Below are positions 62,401 through 64,000 of a stretch of DNA of 64,000 bases, one piece after another (the first letter of the stretch is position 1; every line of letters starts with the position of its first letter). The translations under genes and the position numbers were made by a program. The DNA is from Acidobacteriota bacterium (GTDB taxonomy: Bacteria > Acidobacteriota > Terriglobia > UBA7540), in NCBI GenBank assembly GCA_021817045.1, contig JAKAWG010000008.1:1-64000 (forward strand). Reading direction: 5' to 3'. A model generated the notes under the pieces. The model worked only from the letters and a program-made list of their open reading frames with translations. It had not been told where the DNA came from and did no database searches.

Positions 62401-62506
62401 GCCCTGCCGAATTGCACCCCGTGGCTTCTCTTGCGCCCAAACTGTGTCCGTAAACTCCCTGGTGGGTCAAGCACTCCCCTCCCGCCAGTTTACAAGAGAC
62501 CTTCAC
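59471..62506 (-). CDS. BamA/TamA-family outer membrane assembly protein
   Basis: The product (up to 1011 residues) has several POTRA domains (for example VESFDFRGNRHVSSDELAPL-like FESFDFRGNRHVSSDELAPL and NVVVIGNRHAHTGIIRRQLS), then a 16-stranded barrel of the D15/surface-antigen type: GYGFGLDVQRLTGNQPQG, VTFVHDTRDNPADATRGSYS, LRFFAGGSDSLRAFSLNQAG (the conserved FGGxxxLRGY-type lid loop) and GFGLRYRTPVGPIRLDLGYV near the end. BamA inserts outer-membrane proteins; TamA partners TamB. The signal peptide KRLRFFLLFFIAVGWCGLSV begins about residue 53, preceded by an ATT where ATG is expected; earlier in-frame GTG and TTG codons exist. Start is uncertain. Confidence 0.85.
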   Translation of the reverse strand: MKVSCKLAGGECLTHQGVYGHSLGAREATGCNSAGQALPSDVYLSHSAGILGIKRLRFFLLFFIAVGWCGLSVAAYGATDAPWGEQVRRVELHTDAQLQLSQFAGMITQKAGQPLSAAKVSESLKRLFSTGHFRTLRADVQPEVGGVVLIFAGKARFFAGTVSIQETAKAIPADAVASAARIELGQPVTRAGLAAARQRILSLLAQNAYYQAQVKTSFRRDAVNQVADILFTVVPGIPAKLSAVRFEGPITVPSQRMAAVTGWKLGTHLTSAKIQHGLQRIHAFYAKRGNLEAIVGTAHRAFDPIHNTESVSVRVQPGRLVRVYVEGTRISSGTLKKILPVYTEGLTDDLTLDSGAREIENYLERQGYFSARAQWRRITRPGDVAITYAVERGPQSVFESFDFRGNRHVSSDELAPLVKLQPASFPTRTHGLFSQNLVDQSVRTLSAYYQSRGFLSAKVLPVLHNNAGELSVTFRVSEGPETRVGRLTMTGVDADTAAKLKKVMETLPGQPYSPALVTKDRDAILTWFADHGRDRAAASTRVSAGAHGTMDIIYAITPGPQEFVHNVVVIGNRHAHTGIIRRQLSFASGQPLSHAKLYDSQQHLYNLGLFSSVQIAEEDPGGHERQKNILVSVQEAKRWTLGYGFGLDVQRLTGNQPQGQLGASPRLSLNLTRINVGGRNQTFSLRGRVSDLETGADAGYHFLDFLNHPSLDLHFDATAYRTRDVLTFTSIAEQVSLSLEKQFAPSTFLIGRYNYRYVRIPASTLRINPAEIPLISLPVRDAGFEVTFVHDTRDNPADATRGSYSLADANISADQLGSQADYTRFFGQNSTYYRLLGTRLIFARNTEFGVETPYGTSLHPPPGSSNGIPLALRFFAGGSDSLRAFSLNQAGPRDPVTGFPVGGNAMFVNQTELRFRLRQGKYGVVLFDDAGNVYSSLADMRLLKFTQNSPADLNYTVDAVGFGLRYRTPVGPIRLDLGYVLNPERFELTSPTTEVQTLPRFQYFFSIGQSF

Positions 62507-62558
62507 GACTTAATAGCTTGATTGCCTGCGGAAACGATTCGTTTGCCGGCACTGCGGA

Positions 62559-63518
62559 TCACGGCGCGGCTGAGGGAGAAGAGGCCGAACGATCGAAGGC
62601 GCGAAAGCACGCCCAGTGAAATTCGAGGGCATATTGCAGGTATTTATGAAGATAGCTCCAGCCGTGGTTGCCGGGGCGCAGAGCGAAAACGTGAGGGAAA
62701 TCGTGCTGGTTCAGGATGTGGTCGAGATCTTCCGCTCCGTTCTCAAACCCAAAACGATCGTGCGTGCCGCAATCAAAATAAATCTTCAGGTTAGGGAACT
62801 TCTCCGGGTGTTCGGCTAGTGTAAGCGGATTGTTGGCATTCCAATAAGCGACATTAAGCGGGTCGCCGAACGCCTCCGCAAGCACTCGCTGATAAAACGC
62901 CCATCGCCCTTGCGCCGGCAGGGGCTCGGGAAACTTGGCCACCAGCGCCGCGCCTTGCGCGCTCACCGAGCCAAAAACATCCGGGTGACGCATCGCCAGG
63001 TGAAGCGATCCGTATCCGCCCATGGAAACGCCAGAAATTCCGCGGGCGCCCGCCTCCGGAATGGTGCGATACTGGTGGTCGATGAAGGGTACAAGCTCTT
63101 GAATCATGAAGTCTTCGTAGCGCTCGTGGCCCTCATAGGAGTTTACATAAAACGACCGGCGGCCGGCGTTCGGAAGGACGACAATGAACGGCCCGATTCG
63201 CTTCTTTTCCTCCAACTTGTCCAAGACCGCCTTACCGCCTTCTTCGTCCCAAGCGCGGTAGGTCTCAAAAAGGCCGTGCAGGAAGTACAGAGTTGGATAG
63301 CGGGCGCGTGTGGAATCGTAATTGGCGGGGAGGTCTACGCAATAATCCACTGCGCGGCCGAGAATCTTACTGGCAAAAGACGAGCAAGCCAGGCGCGTTG
63401 CGCTTGCCGCTGCAGCTGGCTGGCAAGCGGCGCGCCCACACGAAAGGCAGCAGGAAAGAATGGCAAGCCAGAAGAAATTCGCGGGGCTTCTAAGCCTTCG
63501 GCGCGGAGACAGACTCAT
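62559..63518 (-). CDS. Exported esterase (putative esterase/acyltransferase D family)
   Basis: The 319-residue product has an N-terminal signal (FFWLAILSCCLSCGRAAC) with possible lipobox Cys. The alpha/beta-hydrolase core shows YPTLYFLHGLFETYRAWDEE, FIVVLPNAGRRSFYVNSYEG, the nucleophile elbow ISGVSMGGYGSLHLAMRHPD and FALRPGNHGWSYLHKYL with the catalytic His; IYFDCGTHD supplies the Asp. This matches esterases such as feruloyl/acetyl-xylan esterase or S-formylglutathione hydrolase-like proteins. The start ATG overlaps the stop of the gene before it (ATGA), so translation is coupled. Confidence 0.82.
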   Translation of the reverse strand: MSLSPRRRLRSPANFFWLAILSCCLSCGRAACQPAAAASATRLACSSFASKILGRAVDYCVDLPANYDSTRARYPTLYFLHGLFETYRAWDEEGGKAVLDKLEEKKRIGPFIVVLPNAGRRSFYVNSYEGHERYEDFMIQELVPFIDHQYRTIPEAGARGISGVSMGGYGSLHLAMRHPDVFGSVSAQGAALVAKFPEPLPAQGRWAFYQRVLAEAFGDPLNVAYWNANNPLTLAEHPEKFPNLKIYFDCGTHDRFGFENGAEDLDHILNQHDFPHVFALRPGNHGWSYLHKYLQYALEFHWACFRAFDRSASSPSAAP

Positions 63519-64000
63519 CGGCCAACGGGCTCCGGACCGCTGACGTGGTCGGTCTGCATGAAGATTGAGGTCTTGCCGCTTTTCGAAGTCGCACCAACCG
63601 CACCGCCGGCTTGATTGCCCGGCGCCCCACCAGAGCCTGTCGCTCCGTAAACCTCGCCGTGAACGTTCTTGAGCCATTTTCCCTTCGAGGATTTAGTCGG
63701 GCCGGGCGCGCCTCCCAGCATGTCAGGTGACACGATCTGAAACTCCTGTACGCCGCTGCCAGCGGCTGCCGTACTGCTGCTGGCTTTTGAAGCACTGGCT
63801 GAGGGTTTCTTGGAGGGCGGCTTCAGCGATTTGGCGATCGCTTCCGGGCTTACGATGCCGGTGTCGGGAAGGGTTTTGCGAACAGCAAGCTTGTGGGTTG
63901 CCTGCGCGCTTTTAACACCACCCTGCTTCGTGGCGCTTTGCGGCAGCGCGACGACTTGTATCGCGCAGAGGAAGCAACAGGCCGCCGTGCTCAGCAACAG
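63515..64000 (-). CDS. Secreted Ser/Gly/Lys-rich protein, cut by window edge
   Basis: The minus-strand frame is open to the window end. The visible part begins with LLLSTAACCFLCAIQVVAL, a signal-peptide core, and continues as a low-complexity region rich in Ala, Ser, Lys and Pro (SLKPPSKKPSASASKASSST) before a short ordered segment EFQIVSPDMLGGAPGPT and KGKWLKNVHGEVYG. It ends 4 nt inside the next gene's start. No family is recognised. A TTG at 63997 would be a start, but the gene may begin outside the window. Confidence 0.6.
   Translation of the reverse strand: MLLSTAACCFLCAIQVVALPQSATKQGGVKSAQATHKLAVRKTLPDTGIVSPEAIAKSLKPPSKKPSASASKASSSTAAAGSGVQEFQIVSPDMLGGAPGPTKSSKGKWLKNVHGEVYGATGSGGAPGNQAGGAVGATSKSGKTSIFMQTDHVSGPEPVGR

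Overview
The window looks like a chromosomal segment of a soil-type Acidobacteriota (Terriglobia-like) genome. It has moderately high GC, Tat-exported glycosidases, a FecR protein with Trp/Gly/Tyr-rich repeats, methylmalonyl-CoA genes beside an acyl-CoA dehydrogenase, and many intergenic palindromes with GTAGCGCCG/CGGCGCTAC ends. The assignment is inference from gene content. I found no rRNA, tRNA or CRISPR array.

Region 1 (1-14.7 kb, minus strand): a cut-off phytanoyl-CoA dioxygenase-like gene, an AsmA-like protein, msrA (plus strand), then a carbohydrate block. The block has GH31, GH78, a GHL6/GH42-like protein and a six-hairpin glycosidase, followed by an IclR regulator and a galactonate-dehydratase-type enolase-superfamily enzyme. 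Region 2 (15-20.5 kb, plus): a secreted protein, a sigma-like protein with an anti-sigma type zinc motif, a GNAT acetyltransferase and an 1114-residue CPBP membrane protease built as an internal duplication. Region 3 (20.8-28.6 kb): GH28, GH38 and GH2 enzymes, again with Tat-type leaders. The glycosidases together suggest export of folded enzymes that strip sugars from plant or microbial heteropolysaccharide.

Region 4 (29-35.8 kb): a HemG-like flavodoxin, a tandemly duplicated gene for a secreted helical protein with matching terminators, an ECF sigma factor whose C-terminus is encoded by a dispersed repeat, a coiled-coil exported protein, an OB-fold-like protein, a membrane-anchored rubrerythrin-like protein and a TPR protein. 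It reads as an envelope or oxidative stress locus.

Region 5 (36-47.4 kb, plus): acyl-CoA dehydrogenase, meaB, methylmalonyl-CoA epimerase, a metallo-beta-lactamase fold hydrolase, a HEPN-like protein, mtnP, a frameshifted four-helix-bundle gene flanked by 21-bp inverted repeats, a PfkB kinase, a membrane glycosyltransferase, a DapF homologue lacking one catalytic Cys, a small winged-helix protein and an exported protein with two related domains.

Region 6 (47.7-64 kb): a rhodanese, a two-gene HD-phosphohydrolase/YwgA-like operon, a 1.3-kb degenerate stretch with nested inverted repeats, a ThiF/MoeB adenylyltransferase, the FecR protein, then a minus-strand outer-membrane-biogenesis operon (BamA/TamA-like, SurA-like, TamB-like) preceded by an esterase and a cut-off secreted protein. 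The SurA-like and BamA-like genes both lack ATG/GTG/TTG where their signal peptides begin.
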